Below are positions 7,664 to 16,379 of a DNA stretch of 16,448 nucleotides, in pieces. Positions within the stretch are counted from its first letter, which is position 1. The number at the start of each line of letters is the position of its first letter. Both the position numbers and the translations under genes were made by a program. The notes under the pieces were generated by a model. It saw nothing but the letters and a program-made list of their open reading frames with translations, made no database searches and was not told where the DNA came from. Source of the stretch: JBBQKP01 sp038326995 (GTDB lineage: Bacteria > Planctomycetota > Phycisphaerae > Tepidisphaerales > Tepidisphaeraceae); assembly GCA_038326995.1 (NCBI GenBank), contig JBBQKP010000062.1, positions 1 through 16,448 of the forward strand, read 5' to 3'.

Positions 7664-10066
7664 GTGACACTTTCCAATGGCCCGGCCGATGTCGAAATAC
7701 GATCGCATGCGACTCGCGTGATCGTTGAGGGCGATATTCGTTTTACGCCGCGAAGTGGTGGTCAGCCTTGGGAAGCGCGCGGCGAATGGCCGGCCAGGTG
7801 GATCGGACCAGCAAGCTCAGACGGCGGTGCGATCGCGACGCCCTGGTTCGCAGAGTTTCGGCTCGATCTGACGCTCGATGCGCCACTGCGAACGATCATT
7901 CATCTGACCGCCGACGAGCGATATGAATTGTTTCTCGACGGCGTGCGCGTCGGGCGCGGGCCAGAGCGCGGCGACCGCACGAACTGGTACTACGAATCGT
8001 TCGATCTGCAACTTGCCGCGGGCGCGCACACGTTGGTCGCACACGTTCACGCGCTTGGCCCCGACAAACCCTGGGCACAGGTCACCGTGCGGCCTGGCTT
8101 TCTGCTATGCCCGGACGATGCGGCAGCGCAGCCGCTGCTTGCGACGGGCATGGCGGCGTGGAAGGTCCGACTGCGGCCTCAACTCTCGACGCGTCGGTGC
8201 GTGGATGTTGGCGGCATCGGAACAGGGCCGGAATTCGTCGTCGATGCGCGCATTGCTGATGCGCCATGGACCGAGCCGATTGCGATGGCGTACGGCAACA
8301 ATGGATTCGAGCTTTACGTCACCTCGCCGACGCATTGGACGCGCGCCGCCACCCTGCCGTCGCAGATGAGCATCGCATGGACATCCGCACGCGTGCGCGC
8401 CGCTGACGACCGTGAGGCGGGCCCATTCGACGAGATTCATCAACAAGAAGTTTTCGACCCGATCATCGGCGAACCGTTGCATGTGCCGGCGCGATCGACC
8501 CGCCGCGTATTGCTCGACCTGGGCAACTACGCGTGTGTCTATCCGCGCGTGTCAATCACTGGCGGCGGCGATTCGCGAATCGATCTGCGATTTGCAGAGG
8601 CTCTTGTCGAAGTGTCGACATCGGGCGATCGATCCAAGCGCAATCGCGATCGCGTGCAAGGCATGAGTTTCGTCGGGTACGGCGACTCGTTCATCACAGA
8701 CGGCGGCCCGCAAACGTTCGAGATTCCGTGGTGGCGCTGCGGTCGATTTATCCAGCTCGTCATCACCACCGCCGACGAGCCGTTGACGCTCAGCCGGCTT
8801 GAGTTCAAAGAGACGCGTTACCCGCTATCGATCGACGGCTCATGGAACGCAGGCGACCCGCGCGAAACTGTCTTGATGCAGCGATGCCTGCGCACACTGC
8901 AGATGTGCATGCACGAAACGTACATGGATTGCCCGTTCTATGAGCAACTCATGTACGTCGGCGACACGCGGATTCAATCGCTGTTGACGCACGCGATCTC
9001 GCGCGACGTGCGGATGCCGCGGAAGGCGCTCGTGATGGCCGACAGTTCGCGCACGAACGCGACGGGGCTTTCGACCAGCAACCACCCCGCCAGCGACGGG
9101 CAGATGATCCCGCCGTTCGCGCTGTGGTATTTGTGCATGATTCGTGACCACGCGATGTACCAGGGAGACGAAGTGTTCGTGCGGTCGCTGCTGCCGGGCG
9201 CGCGGGCGATCACGGACGTGTTTCTGCAGACAATCGATGCGTCGGGCCTGCACCGCTCGATGCGCGGCTGGAACTTCGTCGACTGGACATTCGCCGGCGG
9301 AATCCCGCCGGGCGGTGCGCCGGGCGAGTCGTCGGCGGTGCTGAATTTTCAACTGGTTCTCGCGCTCGATGCGATGAGCGATCTTGAAAATTTTACGGGC
9401 GAACCTGAACTCGCTGCGCGTTTTCGTCGTCATGCTTCGTCATTGTTTGAAGCGGTATCGCGCAGCTTTTGGAACGACGAACGCGGGTGCTTCGCCGACG
9501 ATGTGAAGCACGAGCATTTTTCCCAGCACACGCAGTTGCTGGCGATCCTGACGGGCCGATTGTCTGCGGACGCGTCGGCCGGGCTCGCGCGGCGCGTGCT
9601 GGATGACAGCAAGCTCACGCCGACGGCGTTGTTCTTCACGGACTATCGCTTCGAAGCGGCGGCGATGAGCGGGTGCGGCGAACTGATCGAATCGGCGATG
9701 CCGCAATGGCATGAGCAAGTTAATGCGGGGCTTCGCACGATGCCCGAGAACGCGACGATGGACACACGATCCGATTGCCACGCCTGGGCCGCTCATCCGC
9801 TTTATCACCTGATCGCAAGCGTCGCTGGTGTTCGGCCCGACGCGATGGGTTTCGCGCGCGTCCGCATTCGGCCGCTGCTGGGTGCACGCGATACATTGAG
9901 CATCACCACGCCTCACCCGCTGGGAACGATCCGCGTCGCGTTGCGGCGTGAAGGTTCAAAAGTCCACGCTTCAATCGACACGCCCGTGCCGGGAGTGCTC
10001 ATCGTGCCCGGACAGTCGATTGAACTCATCGCCGGCAAACAGGAACACCGGTGGCACGAGGCGTAA
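7664..10066 (+). CDS. GH78-type alpha-L-rhamnosidase, apparently cytoplasmic
   Basis: An 800-residue protein expected to hydrolyse terminal alpha-L-rhamnose from oligosaccharides or glycosides. An N-terminal beta region (about 20-145) includes a galactose-binding-like sandwich (YELFLDGVRVGRGPERGD). More beta structure runs to about 390, then the six-hairpin helical barrel (about 395-725), then a C-terminal sandwich (726-800). The family's acidic motif is MDCPFYEQLMYVGD (421-434): Asp422, Glu427 and Asp434 have the spacing of the catalytic-site acids of characterised GH78 enzymes. RSDCHAWAAHPLY (702-714) is also typical; Glu695 may be the partner acid, but that alignment is uncertain. No signal peptide is seen, suggesting action on imported sugars. 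The GTG start has no visible Shine-Dalgarno, but a TAA lies 20 codons upstream with no better start between. It is monocistronic and convergent with vapC. Confidence 0.9.
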   Translation: MTLSNGPADVEIRSHATRVIVEGDIRFTPRSGGQPWEARGEWPARWIGPASSDGGAIATPWFAEFRLDLTLDAPLRTIIHLTADERYELFLDGVRVGRGPERGDRTNWYYESFDLQLAAGAHTLVAHVHALGPDKPWAQVTVRPGFLLCPDDAAAQPLLATGMAAWKVRLRPQLSTRRCVDVGGIGTGPEFVVDARIADAPWTEPIAMAYGNNGFELYVTSPTHWTRAATLPSQMSIAWTSARVRAADDREAGPFDEIHQQEVFDPIIGEPLHVPARSTRRVLLDLGNYACVYPRVSITGGGDSRIDLRFAEALVEVSTSGDRSKRNRDRVQGMSFVGYGDSFITDGGPQTFEIPWWRCGRFIQLVITTADEPLTLSRLEFKETRYPLSIDGSWNAGDPRETVLMQRCLRTLQMCMHETYMDCPFYEQLMYVGDTRIQSLLTHAISRDVRMPRKALVMADSSRTNATGLSTSNHPASDGQMIPPFALWYLCMIRDHAMYQGDEVFVRSLLPGARAITDVFLQTIDASGLHRSMRGWNFVDWTFAGGIPPGGAPGESSAVLNFQLVLALDAMSDLENFTGEPELAARFRRHASSLFEAVSRSFWNDERGCFADDVKHEHFSQHTQLLAILTGRLSADASAGLARRVLDDSKLTPTALFFTDYRFEAAAMSGCGELIESAMPQWHEQVNAGLRTMPENATMDTRSDCHAWAAHPLYHLIASVAGVRPDAMGFARVRIRPLLGARDTLSITTPHPLGTIRVALRREGSKVHASIDTPVPGVLIVPGQSIELIAGKQEHRWHEA

Positions 10067-10121
10067 GCCCGATATCTAACGACTCTTAATCGTTATACCG
10101 CCCAGGTATTTGGGATGAGGT

Positions 10122-10556
10122 TCACGTTGTCACAAGCGGATTGGTCAAACGCAGGCCGCGAAATTGTGCGAAGTCGCTGTCCGCGCTGCACATCGTCAAC
10201 CCGTGCTCGATCGCGAGGGCAGCCAAGTGGGCGTCGCCGACAAGGTTGGACGTCATCGACGAGCGGCCCACGAGTTCGCCCATCAGTCGTGCGTGCTGGT
10301 CCGTGGGCGTGGGCGTCCAGACAGGCGGGCAGTCGAGCCAGTCTTTAACTTGTTTCCACGCCTTGGCGGTCGAGAGCGGTCTAGTGAACACGCGGGGGTT
10401 GATCGAGATTCGCAGGAACGCGACAAGCGACTGCCACGGGATACCGACGGGTGCTGAGCCATTGAGTTGCCCGTCGAGCCACGCGCGTGCGCGATCGTGT
10501 TCGGCGAACGACGAAATCCGTGCATACAAAAGAAGATTTGCATCAATCAGAATCAT
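10122..10556 (-). CDS. vapC: VapC-type PIN-domain ribonuclease toxin
   Basis: A 144-residue protein, the normal size for PIN toxins. It starts MILIDANLLLYA with metal-binding Asp5. It then shows the WQSLVAFLRI and PRVFTRPLS patterns of the VapC subfamily close to TIGR00028. Asp108 follows in GDAHLAALAIEHG, and the acidic cluster SADSDFAQF holds Asp126 and Asp128. These residues would bind the metal ions for RNA cleavage; targets cannot be told from sequence. Its ATG overlaps the antitoxin stop by four bases (ATGA, 10553-10556), so translation is probably coupled, as is usual for such pairs. Confidence 0.92.
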   Translation of the reverse strand: MILIDANLLLYARISSFAEHDRARAWLDGQLNGSAPVGIPWQSLVAFLRISINPRVFTRPLSTAKAWKQVKDWLDCPPVWTPTPTDQHARLMGELVGRSSMTSNLVGDAHLAALAIEHGLTMCSADSDFAQFRGLRLTNPLVTT

Positions 10557-10801
10557 CGCACATGGGGTCCTTCGGCCTGCTCAAGAACCTGTTGTACGTT
10601 CGACACCGATCCGACCAGGCACCTTCCAGCATTAGTCGCCGGCGTGCGATACTTTCGACGCGCAGACTTGGGTAGATGTGATTGCTTCATCCCCGCGCGA
10701 AGAAGGTCATTGACGAGCTTCTTAAAGTCGCCCGCCGAGTCTGCCCTCGCTCGATTGAGCATCGCGGTCACGTCATCATCCAATGTCAATGTTGTACGCA
10801 T
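10553..10801 (-). CDS. vapB: VapB-type ribbon-helix-helix antitoxin
   Basis: An 82-residue protein from the ATG at 10799-10801. An upstream start at 10840 would overlap the operator-like repeat, and the MRTTLTLDDDV beginning is typical of the family. Residues 1-45 fit a ribbon-helix-helix DNA-binding domain: beta-strand TTLTL, then two helices ending KKLVNDLLRAGMKQ. The C-terminal part (about 46-82) is basic then acidic and would wrap the toxin. The protein should neutralise VapC and repress its own operon through the inverted repeat 19 bases upstream. The ribosome-binding site is weak (CGGA). Confidence 0.88.
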   Translation of the reverse strand: MRTTLTLDDDVTAMLNRARADSAGDFKKLVNDLLRAGMKQSHLPKSARRKYRTPATNAGRCLVGSVSNVQQVLEQAEGPHVR

Positions 10802-10819
10802 GGGTCCGAGACTAACCAA

Positions 10820-10859
10820 TTGATGCGTTGATGGCAACAATAACGCATCAACGCATCAA
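10820..10859. promoter_or_regulatory. Inverted repeat, candidate VapB operator
   Basis: TTGATGCGTTGAT (10820-10832) and its exact reverse complement ATCAACGCATCAA (10847-10859) are separated by 14 bases. Each 13-bp arm holds two TTGATG-type half-sites 8 bp apart. It lies just upstream of vapB, where ribbon-helix-helix antitoxins bind repeated half-sites to repress their operon. Because the stop of the large hydrolase gene is only 39 bases away on the same strand, it could also be part of a transcript end, but no T-tract follows. Confidence 0.65.
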
Positions 10860-10897
10860 CTTTCGCTCTACGATGTCGAGTCAACAGCGCCGCGTGC

Positions 10898-13800
10898 CTA
10901 TTCCGCCATCGGCCAACCGAACCTTACGCTCGGCAGTGATGCGGTCTGCTTGACCACGCCGGGCGCGCCGTCCACGTCGTCGACCTCGATCGACAATCGC
11001 TCGATTGTCGAAACGCCCGCGCGGGGCAACCTGACGAAGTACCAGGACGTATCCTTGACTCGAAAAACCTGAGCTGTTGGCGACGGCAAGCGCACTTCCG
11101 CGGCGTCTTCAAGCTTCAGCCGAACGCGATCGCCGTCTGCTCCTGCGATGGGCGATTGATCACGCACCGCGACGACGACGAACAGCGACTTCTCATCCGC
11201 TCGAAGCCAGACTCGCCCGCTTAGATCGCCTCCACCCTTCCACCACTTCGACGCGTCAGGCTGCTTGGCAAACTCATTGCGAACGGTCGATTCGCTCAAC
11301 ACTTCATCCGCGTCGATCACATCCCAATCTGTCGGCTTGCCCGGCCAGGCCACTTCCGGCTTGACCAAGGGCACAAGCACGCGCGGCTCGACGCTGAGCT
11401 TGTCTAGCGGATCACCCGCGGCGTTTGAGAGAACAACCTCCAGTCGATCCACAGTCTTGCCCTGTGCTTTTCGCAATGCGGCCGGGTCGCCGACGAGTAG
11501 TTTCCAGCCCTGGCTTCCCGAGAGAACCTGCACAACCACGACGTTCTTCCCCTTCTTCAGAGGCACGTCGAAGATGTGATCGGTGATGGCGTAGCCCGCG
11601 CCGTTGCCGGCCTCAAGCGTGTCGTAAACCTTCTTGCCGTTGACGTGCCAGGCCATCCACCAGTCGGCACTCGCGCCGACGCGGACGGTCTGATCGACCG
11701 GCGATTCGACGACGGCGATCGCGATGCCGGGATTCTTCTCGGCAATCTTCCCGCCAGCCTTTTCGAAGTCGATGCGGAAGTTTTCAGGCGTCATTTTCAC
11801 GCCCTCGACGTTGCCACTCGTGCCGGGCAATGACGCGGGGGCGTTGACCATCGACGACAGATTCGCCGGCAATTTCGCACCCGGATAGACGCGCCACGAA
11901 TTCGGCCAGCGCACCGCGTTTGGGTCGGCGGCGACATTGACATTCACCGCGACCTCCGTTTTCGCGCGGGCGGGAACGTCGACCGTCACAGGCGTGCGGT
12001 CTGCTGTAAAAGTCGATTCGTCGGGCGCCGTCGCCAGCAGCGTCGCGCTCAGCGGCACGTCGAACGGATTGTTGACCACCACACCGATCACGCCGCTTCC
12101 GCCGCGAATGACGGCCGTGCCCTCGCGCATCTCGAGCATCGACGGCAAGACCGCGAGCTGCGCTTCGCGCGAATCGCTCTTGGCGATCACGAAGACCGGA
12201 TCCTGACCGATGACGAGTTTGACAACGCCGTCCTTAAACAATGCGTCGCGGTCGTTGCCGTTCAGATCACGAACCACCACGGCCGCACCCGCACCCTTGA
12301 GTGCAAAGAGCACGGTGCGGGGCTGCGACGAATCCGACCACAACACGGCCGCGCGGGCGGACGAATCGTCGCGGAACACAAAGCCTTCCATCCCGGACGG
12401 CAGGTTCTCGATCACTTTTTCGAACTTCAGGCCGCGCAGTGATTTCACCATCGACCGGTACGCCAGGAGTGCCGGTCGCGGCTCCTTCTCATTGCGAAGC
12501 GTGCCGTAATCTTCCTCGTACATCAGCAGTCGGAACCACATAAAAAGCGGCATCTTTTTGGATTGCGCGAACACCATTTTCTGCACGACGGTGCGCGCCT
12601 GTACGTCCTCCTGCGATCGCGTGCGCGCGGCCATGCCCGACTCGGTCTCGACCAGCGGCTTATCGCCCTTGCCGAACGATTCGGCGACAGCCTGCATGCG
12701 ATTCCACGCCGACCGCTCGGCCTCGATGCCAACGCCGTGACCGTGATACGCCCAACCGTCAACCGTCGATGCGTCGGTCAACTTCACGAGCTCGCGCGAT
12801 CGTTCGATCGCCTCGGCACCCGCGAAGCTGAGCCCGCCGTTCATGACGAACGCTTCGGGATTGCCGCGCTTCACCGCGCGCGACATCTGCTCGAAGTCGG
12901 CGACATAATCCTTGATCTCGCCGGGGTAGAAGAAACGAAGGTCGGGCTCGTTGCCGAGTTCGAAGAACTTGATCTGCGGGAACTGCCGTGCGGCCGTCTC
13001 TAGAAACGCCATCTTGCCCGGCAACTTTGATGCGCGCGTGCCTGCGTCCAAATCCTTTGGCGGGTCGCACATCAACATGACCGACAGGCCGTGCTGGTCG
13101 AAAGTCGACATGTGGGTGTTGAGTTCATTGATGTCATCCTCCCAGCCGAAACCGTGACGAATGATGTCAGCGCCCATCAGGTCGCTCCAGCGCAACAGCC
13201 GAGTCTCGCCGTACGCGGGCCCGAGTTTGACGTCGAGACCGTAGAGAAACTCGCCGGGCTTGGCTTTGGGTAATGATTCGGTATCGGTGACTGCAACATA
13301 GCTCTCGGCGACCAGGACGATCGGCGATTCCGGAGCATCAGTCTGGCGGACCGTCATGTTCACGTCGTACACGCCCTTGGATAGCGAGGTCGCATCCACT
13401 GTGAACGGAATCTCGGTCCGCTGGCGGCCTTCAATGGTCAAATTCTTTGTAACGCGATAAAGCACATTGCCCGCGCGGTCGCGCAGGTCGATGTCGATCT
13501 TCGCGGGCAGTGCTTTGCGGGCCAGATTACGAAGCGTGTAGGTGAGCACGTGCGACTTGCCGGGTTCGAAAGCGAAGATATCAGTCGGCGTATTGATGGA
13601 CTCCAGCCGCAGCAGTCGGCGATAGTCGGGCTTCACGTCCATGTCGTATCCGCTGAGTCTCACGCCGCCGATCACGAAGTCGCCGCCGAAGCTGTTGATC
13701 CGCAGATCGAATCCGTCGGTGTTCATGTCGCCGGGCTTGCTGCCGCGCTGCGTGCTGGCGAACTGCGCATCGTCCAGGCTGACCTTGAAGGTTTTCCAAT

Positions 13801-14935
13801 GCGGGTTGTTTCCCCACGAGCCGCCGAGGATAGTGCTGCCGCGCTCGGTATCACCGCGAATTTCCACCGGAGCGTTAAACGTCTGAAGAAAGTCCACCTC
13901 GATATCGACGACCGGCATCGCGCCGTTCCTAAATTTCGGATCGGTGACCGTCAGCAGCACGGACCGCGCCCACGGCACATCGTCGGCCGAGCCCTGCTTC
14001 ACGACCCACCCTTCCCGGCCGTCAACCGTCGTCGGCTCGATGTTCTGACGCCTGAACTCGATGCCTGCCTCAACGGGCGACGCATCGAACTTGATCGAGG
14101 CAGTCAGACCGTCGGCCGACCTGCGGTTCGCGGGCGAGCCGGGCTGAGGGTTCACCGCCGCGGGCTTGGCTTGCGGAATCACCGACACATCGGGCTGCGT
14201 CATTAAAAGATCGGCCGGGTCAAAGCCGCCGCCGACGAGTTTGAACACCCGCACTTCGTCGATCTTCCCGGCGAAGAGATCGGTCTTGCCGTCCGCCGCG
14301 CCGCCAATGGTAAACGGCGCATCTCGCCCGGCCGCGTTCGGAACCGCATTCGACTGACCCTTCTCCTGCCCGTCGACGAACAGCTTGGTCACGCCGCCCA
14401 CTCGAACCATGGCCACATGCGACCATTGCCCGGCCTCGAAGTCGCCCGACCAGCCGACCAGTTGAACGCCGCCCAGGAGAATTTGATAGCCCTTGTTATT
14501 GCGGACGAGCGACCAGCCGTGTGCGGCCGAGCCTTGTCGAACGATGACTTGAAATCCCTCGTTTGTGCTGGGGTTGACGAACGCCTCGACGCCGAAGTTG
14601 TCGAGATCGTCCGTCACACCGGGAGCACTGAACCAAGTGGTTTTACCATCAAATACGACGGAAGCCTTTGAGCCTCGTGCGTCGGGAGAAGCTTCAGACA
14701 CCGCGAATTCGCCGTGTGATTCGAGCTTCGCAGTTCCTGCCGCGGATTCAACCACGGCCGGGACCTTGCCGTTTGCTGCCTCTTCTCCGAGTCGAAACTG
14801 GGCGACGACGGCAACATCCGCCCAAGCGGTCGCGCCCGTCAGAGTGAGTGCGAGACCCAGAAGGAGAGGAACAAAACGACGAACGGGCCCGGAGCGTCGA
14901 AGAAGGCCATGTGTACCGAATGGTTTTCTAGTCAT
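10898..14935 (-). CDS. Large secreted multi-modular glycoside hydrolase with clan GH-A-like barrel, LamG-like and CBM9-like modules
   Basis: A 1345-residue exported protein. A basic, then hydrophobic signal peptide ends near ATAWA (39). Apparent modules in order: LamG/concanavalin-like (about 42-235), a beta-sandwich module (about 275-430), an Ig-like domain (about 450-550), a TIM barrel (about 563-835), beta-rich and Ig-like stretches (about 840-1005), a PA14 or galactose-binding-like module (about 1040-1150, DWWMAWHVNGKKVYD), and a CBM9-like end (about 1200-1345). In the barrel, FFELGNEPD puts a candidate acid/base at Glu663, and PLVETESG a nucleophile at Glu765. The spacing of about 100 residues fits retaining clan GH-A enzymes such as GH39 or GH5. 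The exact family and substrate are not recognised; an extracellular polysaccharide is inferred. No good Shine-Dalgarno precedes the ATG. It is divergent from the sugar-sensing regulator, which is the likely controller. Confidence 0.85.
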   Translation of the reverse strand: MTRKPFGTHGLLRRSGPVRRFVPLLLGLALTLTGATAWADVAVVAQFRLGEEAANGKVPAVVESAAGTAKLESHGEFAVSEASPDARGSKASVVFDGKTTWFSAPGVTDDLDNFGVEAFVNPSTNEGFQVIVRQGSAAHGWSLVRNNKGYQILLGGVQLVGWSGDFEAGQWSHVAMVRVGGVTKLFVDGQEKGQSNAVPNAAGRDAPFTIGGAADGKTDLFAGKIDEVRVFKLVGGGFDPADLLMTQPDVSVIPQAKPAAVNPQPGSPANRRSADGLTASIKFDASPVEAGIEFRRQNIEPTTVDGREGWVVKQGSADDVPWARSVLLTVTDPKFRNGAMPVVDIEVDFLQTFNAPVEIRGDTERGSTILGGSWGNNPHWKTFKVSLDDAQFASTQRGSKPGDMNTDGFDLRINSFGGDFVIGGVRLSGYDMDVKPDYRRLLRLESINTPTDIFAFEPGKSHVLTYTLRNLARKALPAKIDIDLRDRAGNVLYRVTKNLTIEGRQRTEIPFTVDATSLSKGVYDVNMTVRQTDAPESPIVLVAESYVAVTDTESLPKAKPGEFLYGLDVKLGPAYGETRLLRWSDLMGADIIRHGFGWEDDINELNTHMSTFDQHGLSVMLMCDPPKDLDAGTRASKLPGKMAFLETAARQFPQIKFFELGNEPDLRFFYPGEIKDYVADFEQMSRAVKRGNPEAFVMNGGLSFAGAEAIERSRELVKLTDASTVDGWAYHGHGVGIEAERSAWNRMQAVAESFGKGDKPLVETESGMAARTRSQEDVQARTVVQKMVFAQSKKMPLFMWFRLLMYEEDYGTLRNEKEPRPALLAYRSMVKSLRGLKFEKVIENLPSGMEGFVFRDDSSARAAVLWSDSSQPRTVLFALKGAGAAVVVRDLNGNDRDALFKDGVVKLVIGQDPVFVIAKSDSREAQLAVLPSMLEMREGTAVIRGGSGVIGVVVNNPFDVPLSATLLATAPDESTFTADRTPVTVDVPARAKTEVAVNVNVAADPNAVRWPNSWRVYPGAKLPANLSSMVNAPASLPGTSGNVEGVKMTPENFRIDFEKAGGKIAEKNPGIAIAVVESPVDQTVRVGASADWWMAWHVNGKKVYDTLEAGNGAGYAITDHIFDVPLKKGKNVVVVQVLSGSQGWKLLVGDPAALRKAQGKTVDRLEVVLSNAAGDPLDKLSVEPRVLVPLVKPEVAWPGKPTDWDVIDADEVLSESTVRNEFAKQPDASKWWKGGGDLSGRVWLRADEKSLFVVVAVRDQSPIAGADGDRVRLKLEDAAEVRLPSPTAQVFRVKDTSWYFVRLPRAGVSTIERLSIEVDDVDGAPGVVKQTASLPSVRFGWPMAE

Positions 14936-15114
14936 CCATATAGTTTGCCGTGGTCAGACCCGTACGTCAACCCAATTAATCGATTAAAAGATCGCTCCGA
15001 AAGGTGAATTTATGCGCTTATGTGAATTTTCCTTAAAAAATTGACTTGACTATCACCCGACTCGGATTAGTCTTTAGAAGTCAATGTGGTTCAGGTCCGA
15101 CCGATTGGTTCAAA
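14936..15114. promoter_or_regulatory. AT-rich divergent promoter region
   Basis: This spacer separates the big hydrolase (minus) from the regulator (plus) and is clearly more AT-rich than its flanks. On the plus strand a possible regulator promoter is TTGACT at 15046-15051 with TAGTCT at 15068-15073, 16 bases apart; TTGACT also occurs at 15041-15046. GTGAATTT occurs twice, at 15004-15011 and 15022-15029. No clear hydrolase promoter could be placed. Confidence 0.5.
14976..14987. promoter_or_regulatory. Palindrome TTAATCGATTAA, candidate operator
   Basis: This is a perfect 12-bp palindrome with a central CG, 40 bases before the hydrolase start and about 130 bases before the regulator start. 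Sugar-responsive repressors often bind such sites, and the divergent AraR-like regulator is the obvious candidate. A single site is seen, so the assignment is an inference. Confidence 0.45.
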
Positions 15115-16320
15115 ATGTCCACCCTGCTCATCGAATCTGCTTCACTCGAAGAAACCGAACCGCAAGGCAAGGTCGTTGAGGCCATTCGCGGCCGCATCCG
15201 AGACGGCTCGCTTCGTCCGGGCGAGGCGCTGCCCAGCGAGCGCCGGATGTCTGAACAATTTCAGGTCGGCCGAACCGTGCTTCGACGCGCATTGGCCGTG
15301 CTCGACGACGAAGGTCTGCTCCAACGCTCCGGCCCACGACTCCGAACAGTCGCGTTCGACCGTAACGCCCTCGACCGCGTCTCCGATCACCCGGCCTGGC
15401 TCAAACAATCCGTCGTCATCCTCACACCCGCCCGACTGACAGGCGGCCCGACCGACGCACGCTCGCGATGGCTTCAGTACACCACCCTGGGCACGATCGA
15501 CCACCTTCGTGAACGACACATCCACGCCATCACCCTAAGCCTTGGTGCCATCGGCACGCCGGAACTACTGAGCCTTGCCAAATCCAACCCGATGGGCGTG
15601 CTCATCCCCGAAGTCAGCGGCGGGCAAACCGACGTGACACCGTTCGCCGAATTGTTCCGCAGCGCGGGTGTGCCCGTCGTCTGCTACGGCGGGAGTTCGA
15701 CGCTCGAGTCATTCGACCGCGTCGTATCCAATCATGAATCAGGGGCCTATGAACTAACTCGCGCCGTTATCGATCGTGGTTGCAAATCCATCGTGCGACT
15801 CTGGCCTAAGCCATGGGAAACGTACTGGTTCGAGGCGCGTAATCGCGGCCACTCCCGTGCGATCGCCGAGGCGGATCTGGAACTCCCTCCGATCGCCGAG
15901 TTCCCATACACCCCGGCTCCGATCTTCGATCGCGAACGCTTCGACTATGTGACGAGGCAAGTCGCGGGCTTCCTGCTCGAGCCGCTTCGCCTTTACAAGC
16001 CAGACGCCCTGCTGATGGCGACGGATCGTGACGTGCCCTACGTCGCTGCGGCGCTTCGGCTCCACGGCATCACGCCGGGCAAGGACATCCTGCTCGCCGG
16101 TTACGACAACTACTGGAAGTACTGCGAAGAGATCGCGTTCGAGCCGACGGCTCCGACGTTCTCCGTCGACAAGTGCAACCAGCGCGCGGGCTCGGAAATG
16201 GTCCAGCTGCTGTTCGATCGCATCGAATCCCGTTTGCCAGCGGAGCGGCAAACGCGGGTTCTTCAACAAAACTTAATCGAATTCACTTCGGCATCGACGT
16301 TCGATGGCCAGGTGGTTTGA
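15115..16320 (+). CDS. AraR-like regulator: GntR helix-turn-helix fused to LacI-type sugar-binding domain
   Basis: A 401-residue transcription factor. Residues 17-79 form a GntR winged helix (KVVEAIRGRIRDGSLRPGEA, then LPSERRMSEQFQVGRTVLRR, then EEGLLQ-like DEGLLQRSG). Residues 99 to about 395 form a LacI/GalR-type periplasmic-binding-fold sensor (YTTLGTIDHLRERHIHAI, NPMGVLIPEVSGG, AGVPVVCYGG, DALLMATDRDVPYVAAALRL, DILLAGYDN). The same architecture is known in Bacillus AraR, where a sugar releases the repressor from DNA. The start at 15115 is preferred because the 23 residues gained from an upstream TTG at 15046 do not resemble the family and overlap the putative promoter. No clear Shine-Dalgarno is visible. 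Its position suggests control of the divergent hydrolase, itself and possibly the downstream gene at 16380. Confidence 0.88.
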   Translation: MSTLLIESASLEETEPQGKVVEAIRGRIRDGSLRPGEALPSERRMSEQFQVGRTVLRRALAVLDDEGLLQRSGPRLRTVAFDRNALDRVSDHPAWLKQSVVILTPARLTGGPTDARSRWLQYTTLGTIDHLRERHIHAITLSLGAIGTPELLSLAKSNPMGVLIPEVSGGQTDVTPFAELFRSAGVPVVCYGGSSTLESFDRVVSNHESGAYELTRAVIDRGCKSIVRLWPKPWETYWFEARNRGHSRAIAEADLELPPIAEFPYTPAPIFDRERFDYVTRQVAGFLLEPLRLYKPDALLMATDRDVPYVAAALRLHGITPGKDILLAGYDNYWKYCEEIAFEPTAPTFSVDKCNQRAGSEMVQLLFDRIESRLPAERQTRVLQQNLIEFTSASTFDGQVV

Positions 16321-16333
16321 AAGCGGACGGAGA

Positions 16334-16352
16334 CCCACCCAATTTGGGTGGG
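16334..16352. repeat. Palindromic hairpin after the regulator gene
   Basis: CCCACCCAATTTGGGTGGG can form an 8-bp GC-rich stem with a 3-base loop, 13 bases past the regulator stop. No T-tract follows, so it is a weak terminator candidate. Alternatively it is a REP-like element; its sequence recalls the first hairpin of the 496-721 units but lacks the GTAG box. Confidence 0.6.
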
Positions 16353-16379
16353 CCCGAGAGTTACTTACGGAGGTTCGAA

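Noticed and set aside
10077..10095. TAACGA/TCGTTA inverted repeat between the rhamnosidase and vapC as a terminator
   Set aside because: The stem is only 6 bp, AT-containing, and lacks a T-tract in either direction.
13550..14206. 218-residue plus-strand frame inside the large hydrolase gene
   Set aside because: It is antisense to a continuous, modular 1345-residue protein and shows no domain of its own.
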